In this document: positions 8,274 through 16,906 of the stretch, piece after piece
Position numbering within the stretch: the stretch's first letter is position 1
Layout: each line of letters starts with the position of its first letter
NCBI RefSeq assembly: GCF_000719285.1
Contig: NZ_JOFS01000032.1
Span: 1-64,000, forward strand
Reading direction: 5' to 3'
Origin: Streptomyces bicolor
GTDB lineage: Bacteria > Actinomycetota > Actinomycetes > Streptomycetales > Streptomycetaceae
Length of the DNA: 64,000 nucleotides
Notes under the pieces: generated by a model
What the model saw: only the letters and a program-made list of their open reading frames with translations
What the model was told of the DNA's origin: nothing
Database searches by the model: none
Translations under genes and position numbers: made by a program

Positions 8274-8643
8274 CCGGGTCGACGCTGAAGAGGGTGCCGT
8301 CCGGGGTGCTCACGATCAGTGCGCCGCCGTACGCCAGCACCTGGGACCTGACCGACTCGCCGCTCGCGGGCTGGTCGGCGTGCGCGCCCGTCTCCCACAG
8401 CAGCTCGCCCTTGCGGGTGTCGAGGGCGGCTACCCGGCCGCTGATGCCGGCCAGGTACAACGTGCCGGTGCGGTCGTCGTAGGTGGGCTGCCCGGAGGCC
8501 TCGACGCTGGTCCGGGTCTGCCACAGCTGCTCGCCGGTCAGCGAGGAGACGGCGGCCACCTGGCCGTTGGCCTCGGTCTGCAGCGGCACCGCCGAATCCC
8601 TTTCCCCGCACAGCAGTTCGAGCCACAAGATACAGAACGGCAT
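8242..8643 (-). pseudogene. Remnant of a PQQ/BamB-like beta-propeller gene
   Basis: An open frame of 133 codons shows propeller-blade repeats: VAAVSSLTGEQLWQTR, LYLAGISGRVAALDTRKGELLW and VLAYGGALIVSTPDGTLFSVD. These match the C-terminal blades of PQQ-binding-like (BamB-type) proteins, which usually need at least 300 residues and a signal peptide or kinase domain. The N-terminus (MPFCILWLELLCGERD) is not a credible signal or domain, no good ribosome site is seen, and the open frame is pinned between two terminator hairpins. I read it as the 3' end of a gene whose 5' part was deleted. A short expressed gene cannot be excluded. Confidence 0.5.
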
Positions 8644-8686
8644 GACGGCGGCAGCCCGGCACCACAGGTGCCGGGCTGCCGCCGTC
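8644..8686 (-). terminator. Strong hairpin terminator of the RND exporter transcript
   Basis: A perfect 19-bp stem (8644-8662 with 8668-8686, loop CACAG) lies 11 bases past the exporter stop codon. Confidence 0.85.
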
Positions 8687-8697
8687 GGGGAGATCGC

Positions 8698-11600
8698 CTA
8701 GACCCCGGCCGGCTCCGGTTCGTCCGAAGCCGACGTCGGCCGGGCGGGGGTGCCCACCTTCTTCGCGCGCTTCGCCGCCCGCTTCTTCGCCCGGCGCTCC
8801 TTGCGGAGCTCCACCATCGCGTACAGCGTCGGGACGAGGAGAAGGGTGAGCAGCGTCGACGTGATCAGGCCGCCGATCACGACCACGGCCAGCGGCTGGG
8901 CGATGAAGCCGCCCTCGCCGGTGACGCCCAGCGCCATGGGCAGCAGCGCGAAGATCGTCGCCAGTGCGGTCATCAGGATGGGGCGGAGGCGGTGGCGGCC
9001 ACCCTCGACGACCGCCTCCACGACGCCGTAACCCTGCTTGCGGTACTGGTTGATCAGGTCGATCAGCACGATCGCGTTCGTCACCACGATGCCGATCAGC
9101 ATCAGCATGCCGATCATCGCGGGGACGCCCATCGGGGTGCCGGTCGCCACCAGGAGGCCGATCGCGCCGGTCGCCGCGAACGGGATCGAGACGAGCAGGA
9201 TCAGCGGCTGGACCAGCGAGCGGAAGGTCGCCACCAGCAGCATGAAGACGATCGCGATCGCCGCCAGCATCGCCAGGCCCAGGTTGGCGAACGCCTCGTC
9301 CTGGTCCTCGGAGACGCCGCCGATCGAGGCGGTCGCGCCCGCCGGCAGCGTCAGCCCGTTGATCTTGGACTGGAGGTCCGCGCTGACCGCACCGGTGTTG
9401 TCGCCGGTCGGCTTCGCGGTGATCGTCGCCGCGCGCTGGCCGTCGATCCGGGTCATCGCGACGGGGCCGTCCACCAGCTTCACGTCCGCGATGTCACCGA
9501 GCTTCACCGGGCCGAGGCGCAGGTCCTGAAGCTGCTTCAGGGTCTTCGCCGGCTTGGCCGACCTGATGACGACGTCCCGCTCGGTGTCGTCGAGGGTCGC
9601 CTGGGCCGCCGTGTTGCCGCGGACCGCTTGGGCCACCGCCATCCCGAGGGTCTGGTCGTTGAAGCCGGCCGCGGCCGCCTTGTCGTTGGCCTTCACCGAG
9701 ATGCGCGGCACGCTCTGCGACAGGTCGCTGGTCACGTCCGTGACGTCGTCCAGGCCCGCCACGGCTTCCCGAACCTGCTCCGACGCCTTGCGCAGGACCT
9801 CCGCGTCGGCCGCCTTCACGACCACGCTCAGGTCCTGGGCGCCGAAGCCGTCACCGGCCGCGATGGTCGTCGTACCGATGCCGTCCAGGGTCTTCAGGCC
9901 CGTCTCGATGCGGTCCTGTACGTCCTCGAACGACGCCGAGTCCTCCAGCATCACCTGGTACGACGCCTGGTTGGTGTCGGTGCCGCCGCCGAAGGCCGCC
10001 ATGAAGCCGGACGAGCCGACCGTGACCTGGTAGTCCTTGACGCCCTCGGTGCCGGCGAGCAGCTTCTCGACCTTCCTCGCCTGCTCGTCGGTCGCCGCGA
10101 GGCTGGTGCCCGGCTTCAACTCCTGCTTGACGGTGAGGACTTCCTGCTCGCCCTGGTCGAAGAAGTTCGTCTTCAGCAGCGGGGCCATGCCGAACGTGCC
10201 GATGAGGACGACGACCGCGAGCAGCACGCTCGTCAGGCGTCGGCGCGTCGCGAACCGCAGGACGGGGACGTAGAGGCGCTGGAGCCGGCTCTTCGCCTCC
10301 TTCTCCTCCGCCACCCGGCGCGCTTCCTCGGCGTCCTCCGGGGTGCCCTTCGGCGCGCGCAGGAACCAGTACGACAGGACCGGTACGACCGTCAGCGAGA
10401 CGAGCAGCGACGCCAGGAGCGCGGCCGTCACGGTCAGGCTGAACGAGCCGAACAGCTCGCCCACCATGCCGCCGACCAGGCCGATCGGCAGGAACACAGC
10501 CACCGTGGTGAGCGTCGAGGAGGTCACCGCGCCGGCGACCTCGCGGACCGCCTTGAGGATGGCGTCCTGGCGCTCCTCGCCGTAGCCGAGGTGCCGCTTG
10601 ATGTTCTCCAGGACGACGATCGAGTCGTCGACGACCCGGCCGATGGCGATGGTGAGCGCGCCGAGCGTCAGCATGTTGAGGGAGAGGTCCCTCGTCCACA
10701 GGACGATCAGGGCCAGGACCACGGAGAGCGGGATGCTCACCGCCGTCACCAGCGTCGAGCGGATCGACGCGAGGAAGACCAGGATGACGAGGACCGCGAA
10801 GAGCAGGCCGAGGGCGCCCTCGGTCGTCAGGCCGTCGATGGACTTCTTCACCGCCGGGCCCTGGTCGCTGACCACGGTGATCGTGGCGTCCGAGCCGAGG
10901 TCCTTGCGCATCTCCGGGAGCTTGTCCTCGACGGCGTCCGAGATGGCGACCGCGCTGCCGTCACGGTCCATGGTGACCGCGATGGCGAGGGACGGCTTGC
11001 CGTCGGTGCGGGTGATGGAGTCGGCCGGGGCCTGCTCCTGCTTGACGTCGGCCACGTCACCGAGGCGGACCGGCTTCTTGCCGGTCGTGCCCTCGCCGGT
11101 GACCATCAGGTCCTCGATCTGCTGCAGCGAGGTGAAGCCGCCGCCCACCTGGACCGTGCGGTTGTCGCCGCCCTCGTCGAAGGAACCCGCCGGAACGGTG
11201 GCGCCGCCCGCCTGCAGGGCCTGCGAGACGGCCGCCGACGTCAGACCCGCCTTCGCCAGCTTGGCGTCGTCGGGGGTCACGGTGACCTGGAGGTCCCGTA
11301 CGCCGTCGACGGTGACCTGGCCGACGCCGTCGATGTCCTTCAGGTCCGGCACGACGGTCCGGTCGAGCCGGTCGGCCAGGGCCTGCTGGTCCTGACCGGA
11401 GGTGACGGCGAGGACGACGGTCGGGATGTCGTCCGTGGAACCGGCGATGACCTGCGGATCCACGTCGTCCGGCAGCTGGACGCGGGCCCGGTTGACGGCC
11501 TGCTGGACGTCGGCGACGAGCTGCTTGTTGTCGGGGCCGTACTCGAAGGACGCCATGATCAGGGCGTTGCCCTCGCTGGCCGTGGAGGTGACACCGGTGA

Positions 11601-11832
11601 TGCCGTCCACGGCTTCGAGGCTGTCCTCGATCGGCTCGACGACCTGCTTCTCGACCACGTCGGGCGACGCGCCCTGGTACGGCGCGAGCACGGAGACCAT
11701 GGGCAGTTCGATGGAGGGCAGCAGCTGCTGCTTGAGCTGGGGTATCGCGATCGCGCCGAAGGCGAGCGCGATGATCGACATCAGGCCTATCAGGGCACGC
11801 TGGGCAAGGCTGAATCTGGACAGCCAGGACAT
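8698..11832 (-). CDS. RND-family efflux transporter (AcrB-like permease)
   Basis: A 1044-aa resistance-nodulation-division permease, likely proton-driven, exporting a hydrophobic or amphipathic compound. It has the usual internal duplication: an N-terminal helix, a large extracytoplasmic loop (PYQGASPDVVEKQVVEPIE), a block of membrane helices containing the GRVVDDSIVVLENI segment, a second loop, and a second block with IVVTNAIVLIDLINQYR and the RLRPILMTAL motif. The C-terminal tail is Lys/Arg-rich and cytoplasmic. It is the last gene after the histidine kinase and response regulator on the same strand, 167 bp behind the latter. No membrane-fusion or outer-membrane partner is present, as expected in a monoderm. 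The substrate is not deducible. Confidence 0.93.
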   Translation of the reverse strand: MSWLSRFSLAQRALIGLMSIIALAFGAIAIPQLKQQLLPSIELPMVSVLAPYQGASPDVVEKQVVEPIEDSLEAVDGITGVTSTASEGNALIMASFEYGPDNKQLVADVQQAVNRARVQLPDDVDPQVIAGSTDDIPTVVLAVTSGQDQQALADRLDRTVVPDLKDIDGVGQVTVDGVRDLQVTVTPDDAKLAKAGLTSAAVSQALQAGGATVPAGSFDEGGDNRTVQVGGGFTSLQQIEDLMVTGEGTTGKKPVRLGDVADVKQEQAPADSITRTDGKPSLAIAVTMDRDGSAVAISDAVEDKLPEMRKDLGSDATITVVSDQGPAVKKSIDGLTTEGALGLLFAVLVILVFLASIRSTLVTAVSIPLSVVLALIVLWTRDLSLNMLTLGALTIAIGRVVDDSIVVLENIKRHLGYGEERQDAILKAVREVAGAVTSSTLTTVAVFLPIGLVGGMVGELFGSFSLTVTAALLASLLVSLTVVPVLSYWFLRAPKGTPEDAEEARRVAEEKEAKSRLQRLYVPVLRFATRRRLTSVLLAVVVLIGTFGMAPLLKTNFFDQGEQEVLTVKQELKPGTSLAATDEQARKVEKLLAGTEGVKDYQVTVGSSGFMAAFGGGTDTNQASYQVMLEDSASFEDVQDRIETGLKTLDGIGTTTIAAGDGFGAQDLSVVVKAADAEVLRKASEQVREAVAGLDDVTDVTSDLSQSVPRISVKANDKAAAAGFNDQTLGMAVAQAVRGNTAAQATLDDTERDVVIRSAKPAKTLKQLQDLRLGPVKLGDIADVKLVDGPVAMTRIDGQRAATITAKPTGDNTGAVSADLQSKINGLTLPAGATASIGGVSEDQDEAFANLGLAMLAAIAIVFMLLVATFRSLVQPLILLVSIPFAATGAIGLLVATGTPMGVPAMIGMLMLIGIVVTNAIVLIDLINQYRKQGYGVVEAVVEGGRHRLRPILMTALATIFALLPMALGVTGEGGFIAQPLAVVVIGGLITSTLLTLLLVPTLYAMVELRKERRAKKRAAKRAKKVGTPARPTSASDEPEPAGV

Positions 11833-11999
11833 GGGTCAGGGTCTCTCTTCTGTGAGCGGCAGAAGTGGCAGCGGACGCCTGCGCATCACAAACGAGCGCC
11901 CGCCCCTACACCCTGAGCCATCGTGGAGCCCCGTTTCGTAGGCCCCAGGTCCATTTCCTTATACGGCGCATACTCCGGCCGCAGTAGCCGGTGCCTGCG

Positions 12000-12683
12000 T
12001 CACTCCACCCTTGGACGTACCAGCCCGGACTCGTACGCGATCACCACGAGCTGGGCCCGGTCGCGGGCGCCGAGCTTGGACATGGCCCGGTTGACGTGCG
12101 TCTTCACGGTCAGCGGGCTGACCTCGAGGCGTTCGGCGATCTGGTCGTTGGAGTGCCCGCCGGCGACCTGCACCAGGACCTCCCGCTCGCGGACGGTCAG
12201 CGCCTCGAGCCGCTCGGCGCGGGCGGGGTCGCGGTCGTCGTCCGCGCCGTCGCCCTGGGCGAGGAAGCGGGCGATCAGGCCCTTGGTGGCGGCCGGCGAG
12301 AGCAGGGCCTCGCCGCCGGCCGCGACGCGGATGGCGGCGAGGAGCTCGTCGGGTTCGGAGCCCTTGCCGAGGAAGCCGGAGGCGCCGGCCCGCAGCGACT
12401 GCACGACGTAGTCGTCGACCTCGAAGGTGGTCAGGATGACCACGCGGACATGCGCCAGGGCCGGATCGGCGCTGATCATGCGGGTGGCGGCGAGGCCGTC
12501 GGTGCCGGGCATCCGGATGTCCATCAGCACGACGTCCGCCCGCTCCTCCTTGGCCAGCCGCACCGCCTGAGCCCCGTCGGACGCCTCGGCGACGACCTCC
12601 ATGTCGGGCTCGGAGTCGACGAGCACCCGGAAGGCGCTGCGCAGGAGGGCCTGGTCGTCGGCGAGCAGGACACGGATGGTCAT
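12000..12683 (-). CDS. NarL/LuxR-family response regulator
   Basis: A 227-aa two-component regulator. The receiver domain (about 1-120) has the acidic pocket LLADDQ, the phosphoacceptor Asp in VVLMDIRMPG and the conserved TTF and K positions. A C-terminal LuxR-type helix-turn-helix (about 155-215) shows LTVREREVLVQVAGGHSNDQ and LTVKTHV. The start ATG at 12683 is chosen because MTIRVLLADDQ opens the domain. It follows its partner kinase by 52 bp on the same strand and precedes the RND exporter, so exporter control by this pair is the simplest reading. Confidence 0.95.
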   Translation of the reverse strand: MTIRVLLADDQALLRSAFRVLVDSEPDMEVVAEASDGAQAVRLAKEERADVVLMDIRMPGTDGLAATRMISADPALAHVRVVILTTFEVDDYVVQSLRAGASGFLGKGSEPDELLAAIRVAAGGEALLSPAATKGLIARFLAQGDGADDDRDPARAERLEALTVREREVLVQVAGGHSNDQIAERLEVSPLTVKTHVNRAMSKLGARDRAQLVVIAYESGLVRPRVE

Positions 12684-12735
12684 GCGGGGTCCTCCGCGGG
12701 GCGGTGGGTGGTCTCGGTTGCCGTACGGCCCGCTG

Positions 12736-13983
12736 TCATACGGCGTCTTCCGCGGCGCGGGTACGGCTCTTGACCGGCAGGATCGCATGGACGCGGAAGC
12801 CGCCTCCGTAGCGGGGGCCGGTGGTGAGGGTGCCGCGCAGGGCGGTGACGCGCTCGCGCATGCCGAGCAGGCCGTGGCCGCCGCCCTCGATCGTGTCGTC
12901 GTCGCCGGAGCCGTCGTCGAGGACGGTGATCTCGATGTTGGGGCCCACGCGGACGACGCTGACCTCGGCCTTCGCGTCCGGGCCCGCGTGCTTCTGCACA
13001 TTGGTGAGGGCCTCCTGGATGACGCGGTAGGCGGCCAGGTCGACGGCGGCGGGAAGGGTGGTGCCCTGGTCGGCGCGGGCGACCTCGACCTGGAGGCCCG
13101 CGCTGCGGAAGGTGCCCACGAGTTCGTCGAGGCGCTCCAGACCGGGGGCGGGTTCGGTGGGGGCCTCGGGGTCGCCGGACTGTCTCAGCAGGCCGACGGT
13201 GGCGCGGAGTTCGTTGAGCGCCGAGCGGCTGGCCTCGCGTACGTGGGCGAGGGCCTCCTTGGCCTGGTCGGGCCGCTTGTCCATGACGTGGGCGGCGACG
13301 CCGGCCTGGACGTTGACGAGGGCGATGTGGTGGGCGACGACATCGTGCAGGTCCCGGGCGATACGGAGGCGCTCCTCGGCCACACGGCGGCGGGCCTCCT
13401 CCTCCCGGGTGCGCTCGGCTCGTTCGGCGCGCTCACGGATGGCGGCGACCATGGCGCGGCGGCTGCGGACGGCATCGCCGGCGGTGGCGCCGATGCCGGT
13501 CCAGGCGAAGATGGCGAGGTTCTCCTGGGCGTACCAGGGCAGGGCTCCTGCGAGCATGGCGGAGCCGGTCAGGACGGTCATGGTGAGCAGGCCGACGCGC
13601 CAGGTGGTGGGGCGGTCGGTGGTCGAGGCGACGGTGTAGAGGGCGATGACCGCGGACATGGCGACGGGGGCGCGGGGGTCGCTGGTGACGGACTCGATGA
13701 CGGAGGCGGTGCCGGTGAGGGCGAGGACCGTCATGGGGGCGCGGCGGCGGAAGACCAGGGCCGCGGCGCCGAGGGCGATGAGTACGAGGCTCAGAGCGTC
13801 CGGGGTGCGCAGGGCCCAGGTCACGCCGTTCTTTCCGTGCGGGTCCACGAACGAGCCGGCCACCATGCAGGCGAGTACGCCCACGGCCAGCGCCGCGTCC
13901 AGCGCCATGGGATGCGCCTCGAGGTGCCGCCGTACGCGAGTCCCTGCGGGGCCTGGACCTGCGGGGCTTGGAGCGGTGGCCAA
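12736..13983 (-). CDS. Sensor histidine kinase (HisKA_3 type)
   Basis: A 415-aa membrane sensor kinase, partner of the adjacent NarL-type regulator. The N-terminal half carries several hydrophobic segments between about 27 and 165 (for example [18 protein letters not shown]). A HisKA_3 dimerisation domain follows with phosphoacceptor His in RDLHDVVAHHIALV. The ATPase domain has the N-box around IQEALTNVQKHA and a G-box GGGHGLLGMRERV. No large extracytoplasmic sensor loop is present, so the signal is probably membrane-borne, as in exporter-linked stress sensors. The gene begins after a repeat that separates it from pspAA. Confidence 0.94.
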   Translation of the reverse strand: MATAPSPAGPGPAGTRVRRHLEAHPMALDAALAVGVLACMVAGSFVDPHGKNGVTWALRTPDALSLVLIALGAAALVFRRRAPMTVLALTGTASVIESVTSDPRAPVAMSAVIALYTVASTTDRPTTWRVGLLTMTVLTGSAMLAGALPWYAQENLAIFAWTGIGATAGDAVRSRRAMVAAIRERAERAERTREEEARRRVAEERLRIARDLHDVVAHHIALVNVQAGVAAHVMDKRPDQAKEALAHVREASRSALNELRATVGLLRQSGDPEAPTEPAPGLERLDELVGTFRSAGLQVEVARADQGTTLPAAVDLAAYRVIQEALTNVQKHAGPDAKAEVSVVRVGPNIEITVLDDGSGDDDTIEGGGHGLLGMRERVTALRGTLTTGPRYGGGFRVHAILPVKSRTRAAEDAV

Positions 13984-14026
13984 CTGGAGTTCCTCGTGTT
14001 GTGTGCCCGGCGTTGCAGTCCGCGTC

Positions 14027-14100
14027 CCTGGGGGCCTGCGGCCCCCAGACCCCCGCTTCGGCCCTTAAGGGGTCTCGTCCTCAAACGCCGGACGGGCTGG
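14027..14100. repeat. Streptomycete dispersed palindromic element between pspAA and the kinase
   Basis: A perfect stem CTGGGGGCC/GGCCCCCAG (14028-14048) is followed by a segment ending CTCAAACGCCGGACGGGCTGG. From memory this reversed GTTTGAGGACGAG-type module is very common between Streptomyces genes. It occupies most of the 152-bp gap and probably ends the pspA-pspAA transcript, isolating the kinase operon. Confidence 0.65.
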
Positions 14101-14135
14101 ATGATACGGACCGGCGCCGAGAAGCCACCGTCGGC

Positions 14136-14423
14136 TCAGCCCGGGATCAAGCCGTCATCGCTCAGCAGCTCCCGGACCTCCTCCAACGTCGCGTCCGGCG
14201 ACGGCAGGATCAGTTCCGACGGTTCCAGGGAGTCGTCGGGCAGGGGCTCGCCCAGTTCGCGGACCTTGGCGAGGAGTGCTGCGAGGGTGCGGCGGAAGCC
14301 GGGGCCGTCGCCGTTCTCCATTTCCGCCAGGAGCTCGTCGTCGAGCTTGTTCAGCTCGGGCAGATGGCTGTCGGACAGCTTCACCTGCCCCTCGCCCATG
14401 ATCCGGACGATCATGTCGCCCAT
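14136..14423 (-). CDS. pspAA: PspA-associated protein PspAA
   Basis: A small acidic protein of 95 aa encoded 33 bp after pspA on the same strand. It begins MGDMIVRIMGEGQVKL and contains LDDELLAEMENGD, features of the PspAA family, which accompanies PspA in actinobacteria and archaea. It is thought to modulate PspA function at the membrane; the mechanism is not established to my knowledge. No membrane segment is present. Its partner family PspAB is also encoded in this window, about 45 kb away beside htpX. Confidence 0.88.
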   Translation of the reverse strand: MGDMIVRIMGEGQVKLSDSHLPELNKLDDELLAEMENGDGPGFRRTLAALLAKVRELGEPLPDDSLEPSELILPSPDATLEEVRELLSDDGLIPG

Positions 14424-14456
14424 GGCGCCCTCCTAGGCGTGGGCCCCGGCCGTCGG

Positions 14457-15254
14457 CTACTGCTTGTCGAAGCGCGGGGTGTCCTGCGGCTGTTGCTGGG
14501 ACTGCGACTGGCCGCTGCCGCCCTCGATGGCCTGCTGTCCGCCGGACGCACCGCCCGCCAGCTCCGCCTTCATGCGCTGCAGTTCCAGCTCTACATCCGT
14601 ACCACCGGAGAGCCGGTCCAGCTCGGCCTGGATGTCGTCCTTGTGCATACCGGACTGGTCGTCGAGGGCGCCGGAGGCGAGGAGTTCGTCGATCGCGCCC
14701 GCGCGGGCCTGGAGCTGGGCCGTCTTGTCCTCGGCCCGCTGGATCGCCAGGCCGACGTCCCCCATCTCCTCGGAGATGCCGGAGAACGCCTCACCGATCC
14801 GGGTCTGGGCCTGGGCCGCGGTGTACGTGGCCTTGATCGTCTCCTTCTTGGTGCGGAAGGCGTCGACCTTCGCCTGCAGGCGCTGGGCCGCGAGGGTGAG
14901 CTTCTCCTCCTCACCCTGCAGGGTCGCGTGCTGGGTCTCCAGGTCCGTCACCTGCTGCTGGAGGGCGGCGCGGCGCGACAGCGCCTCGCGGGCCAGGTCC
15001 TCCCGGCCCAGCGCGAGCGCCTTGCGGCCCTGGTCCTCCAGCTTCGACGACTGCTGCTGGAGTTGGTTGAGCTGGAGTTCCAGGCGCTTGCGCGAGGTCG
15101 CCACGTCGGCGACGCCACGGCGGACCTTCTGGAGCAGCTCCAGCTGTTTCTGGTAGGAGTAATCGAGGGTCTCGCGCGGGTCCTCGGCCCGGTCAAGGGC
15201 CTTGTTCGCCTTCGCGCGGAAGATCATCCCCATACGCTTCATGACACCGCTCAT
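14457..15254 (-). CDS. pspA: Phage-shock protein A (PspA/IM30/Vipp1, ESCRT-III-like)
   Basis: A 265-aa peripheral membrane protein that forms helical assemblies on stressed membranes. After an amphipathic N-terminus (MKRMGMIFRAKANKALDRAED) the protein is almost wholly coiled coil, with ETLDYSYQKQLELLQKVRRGVADVA-type heptads cut here into LLQKVRRGVADV and KETIKATYTAAQAQ. The C-terminal 35 residues are a disordered Gly/Gln/Ser-rich tail. ATG at 15254 is chosen (AGAAGGGGG upstream); a longer frame extends 37 codons but has no family similarity. The Met at MKRMG, four residues on, is an alternative. It is divergent from the DUF3043 gene and is transcribed with pspAA. Confidence 0.93.
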   Translation of the reverse strand: MSGVMKRMGMIFRAKANKALDRAEDPRETLDYSYQKQLELLQKVRRGVADVATSRKRLELQLNQLQQQSSKLEDQGRKALALGREDLAREALSRRAALQQQVTDLETQHATLQGEEEKLTLAAQRLQAKVDAFRTKKETIKATYTAAQAQTRIGEAFSGISEEMGDVGLAIQRAEDKTAQLQARAGAIDELLASGALDDQSGMHKDDIQAELDRLSGGTDVELELQRMKAELAGGASGGQQAIEGGSGQSQSQQQPQDTPRFDKQ

Positions 15255-15500
15255 GGGCTTCGCGCGCCCCCTTCTGACGTCCAGCTCCAGCTCTGCGACA
15301 GAACCCACAGTACGGGCCCTGCATCCATTGACGCACTGTTCGGGGACGGATGCGCTCATCCCCAAGGACGACTGCTCACGCTCCCCCTCCGGCGTAAGGA
15401 GTAGGTGACTCCCGGGTGCAACGTCCCCTCTGTCCCCCTACGACGACTGGTGTTGCCGGATCGTTCCCGGCCGGGCTGGGGTCCAACCCCCGGCACCCCG

Positions 15501-15515
15501 TACCCTTGGGTTTTG
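15501..15515 (+). promoter_or_regulatory. Candidate leaderless promoter for the DUF3043 gene
   Basis: TACCCT (15501-15506) stands 8 bases before the GTG start and no ribosome-binding site is visible, consistent with a leaderless transcript. Confidence 0.5.
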
Positions 15516-16114
15516 TGTTCCGTAGCCGTGCCAAGGATGAGAAGGCCCAGGCCGCCGACAAGGCGCCGGTGACCGACTCCAATGAGACCCGTCACCCCGA
15601 GGCCCCGAAGGGCCGCCCCACGCCCAAGCGCAGTGAGGCCCAGTCGCAGCGTCGCAGCGTGGCCAACACGTCGATGACGCGCAAGGACGCCGCCAAACGG
15701 CAGCGCGAGGAGCGCCGGGCCGCCCTCGAGCGGCAGCGCCAGGCGCTGGCCGGGGGCGACGAGCGGTATCTGCCGGCCCGCGACAAGGGCCCGGTCCGCA
15801 GGTTCGCGCGCGACTTCGTCGACTCCCGCTTCAACATCGCGGAGTTCTTCCTGCCGATGGCCGTGGTCATCCTCGTGCTGAGCATGGTCCAGGTGCCTGC
15901 GCTGCAGAACATCGCGCTGCTGCTGTGGCTCGTCGTGATCGTGCTGATCGTGCTCGACTCGTTCGTCACCGCCTTCCGCCTGAAGAAGCGGCTGGCCGAG
16001 CGCTTCCCCGACGACAACAGGCGTGGCGCCGTCGCCTACGCGCTGATGCGCTCCCTCCAGATGCGCCGGCTCCGGCTGCCGAAGCCTCAGGTCAAGCGCG
16101 GAGAGCGACCCTGA
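15515..16114 (+). CDS. DUF3043 membrane protein (Rv2206-like)
   Basis: A 199-aa protein conserved through actinobacteria, function unknown. The N-terminal half is soluble and very charged, with TRKDAAKRQREERRAALERQR, cut here as KDAAKRQREERRAALE; this basic coil could bind nucleic acid or membrane. Two membrane helices follow at about 110-128 (FFLPMAVVILVLSMVQV) and 132-152, then a basic C-terminus. GTG at 15515 is chosen from the leaderless-type -10. The stop overlaps the proposed start of the methyltransferase. Its position between the HesB and cobT genes is the same as in mycobacteria. Confidence 0.88.
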   Translation: MFRSRAKDEKAQAADKAPVTDSNETRHPEAPKGRPTPKRSEAQSQRRSVANTSMTRKDAAKRQREERRAALERQRQALAGGDERYLPARDKGPVRRFARDFVDSRFNIAEFFLPMAVVILVLSMVQVPALQNIALLLWLVVIVLIVLDSFVTAFRLKKRLAERFPDDNRRGAVAYALMRSLQMRRLRLPKPQVKRGERP

Positions 16115-16899
16115 GCACAACTGCTTTCTCCGGGGGTGCGGCCGACGCGTGGCTGAACAAGCTGGGCGGGCTGCGTGATGTCGTACGACAGGAGCTGGTG
16201 GCCCGGCAGCTCGACGAGCAGATAGCCGGGCGGTTCCCGGTCGGGCAGCGGCTGCGCGTGCTCGACGTGGGGATGGGCCAGGGCACGCAGGCGCTGCGCC
16301 TGGCCCGGGCCGGCCACCAGGTGACCGGTGTGGAGCAGGACCCGAAGATGATCGCGGCGGCCCGCGAGGAGCTCGCCGGCGAGCCCGAGGGGATCCGGGA
16401 GCGGGTCCGCATCGTCCAGGGGGACGGACGCGACACGGGCGTCCACTTTCTGCCGGGCAGCTTCGATGTCGTGCTGTGCCATGGCGTGCTGATGTACGTC
16501 GAGGATCCCGACCCGCTGCTGGCCGGGCTGGCCCGGATGCTCGCCCCGGGCGGGCTGCTGTCGCTGCTGGTGCGCAACGGCGACGCGCTGGCCATGCGGC
16601 CGGGGCTCGGCGGGGACTGGGCCGGGGCCCTGGGCGCCTTCGACACCACCCAGTATCGGAACCGGCTGGGGCTCGACGTGCGCGCGGACCGGCTCACCGA
16701 CCTGACCTCGACGCTCGCCGGCATCGGGGCGCCGCTGCACGTCTGGTACGGCGTGCGGGTGTTCACGGACACGGCGGCCGACGGGGCGGAGATCCCGGCG
16801 GACGTGGAGGCGCTGCTGGCGGTCGAGGAGCGGGCCGGGAAGACGGACCCGTATCGGAGCGTCGCGGCGCTGCTGCATCTGTGCGGAGTGCGCGGCTGA
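16111..16899 (+). CDS. Class I SAM-dependent methyltransferase, apparent CTG start
   Basis: A 262-aa methyltransferase. Motif I is VLDVGMGQGTQALRLA, followed by the acidic residue in VTGVEQDP, then DGRD and the post-motif region SFDVVLCHGVLMYV and PGGLLSLLVRN, typical of UbiE/SmtA-like enzymes. The substrate is unknown. The N-terminus STTAFSGGAADAWLNKLGGLRD fits homologues I remember, but no ATG, GTG or TTG is in frame nearby upstream. The best start is CTG at 16111, 5 bases after GGAGAG and overlapping the preceding stop as CTGA, which suggests coupling to the DUF3043 gene. The next plausible in-frame GTG would remove about 30 residues. Confidence 0.85.
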   Translation: MSTTAFSGGAADAWLNKLGGLRDVVRQELVARQLDEQIAGRFPVGQRLRVLDVGMGQGTQALRLARAGHQVTGVEQDPKMIAAAREELAGEPEGIRERVRIVQGDGRDTGVHFLPGSFDVVLCHGVLMYVEDPDPLLAGLARMLAPGGLLSLLVRNGDALAMRPGLGGDWAGALGAFDTTQYRNRLGLDVRADRLTDLTSTLAGIGAPLHVWYGVRVFTDTAADGAEIPADVEALLAVEERAGKTDPYRSVAALLHLCGVRG

Positions 16900-16906
16900 G
16901 CCCGTG

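Noticed and set aside
8269..11916. Very long open frame antisense to the RND exporter
   Set aside because: Its translation is His/Arg/Asp-rich low-complexity sequence, typical of the antisense phase of a high-GC gene; the exporter frame has clear family motifs.
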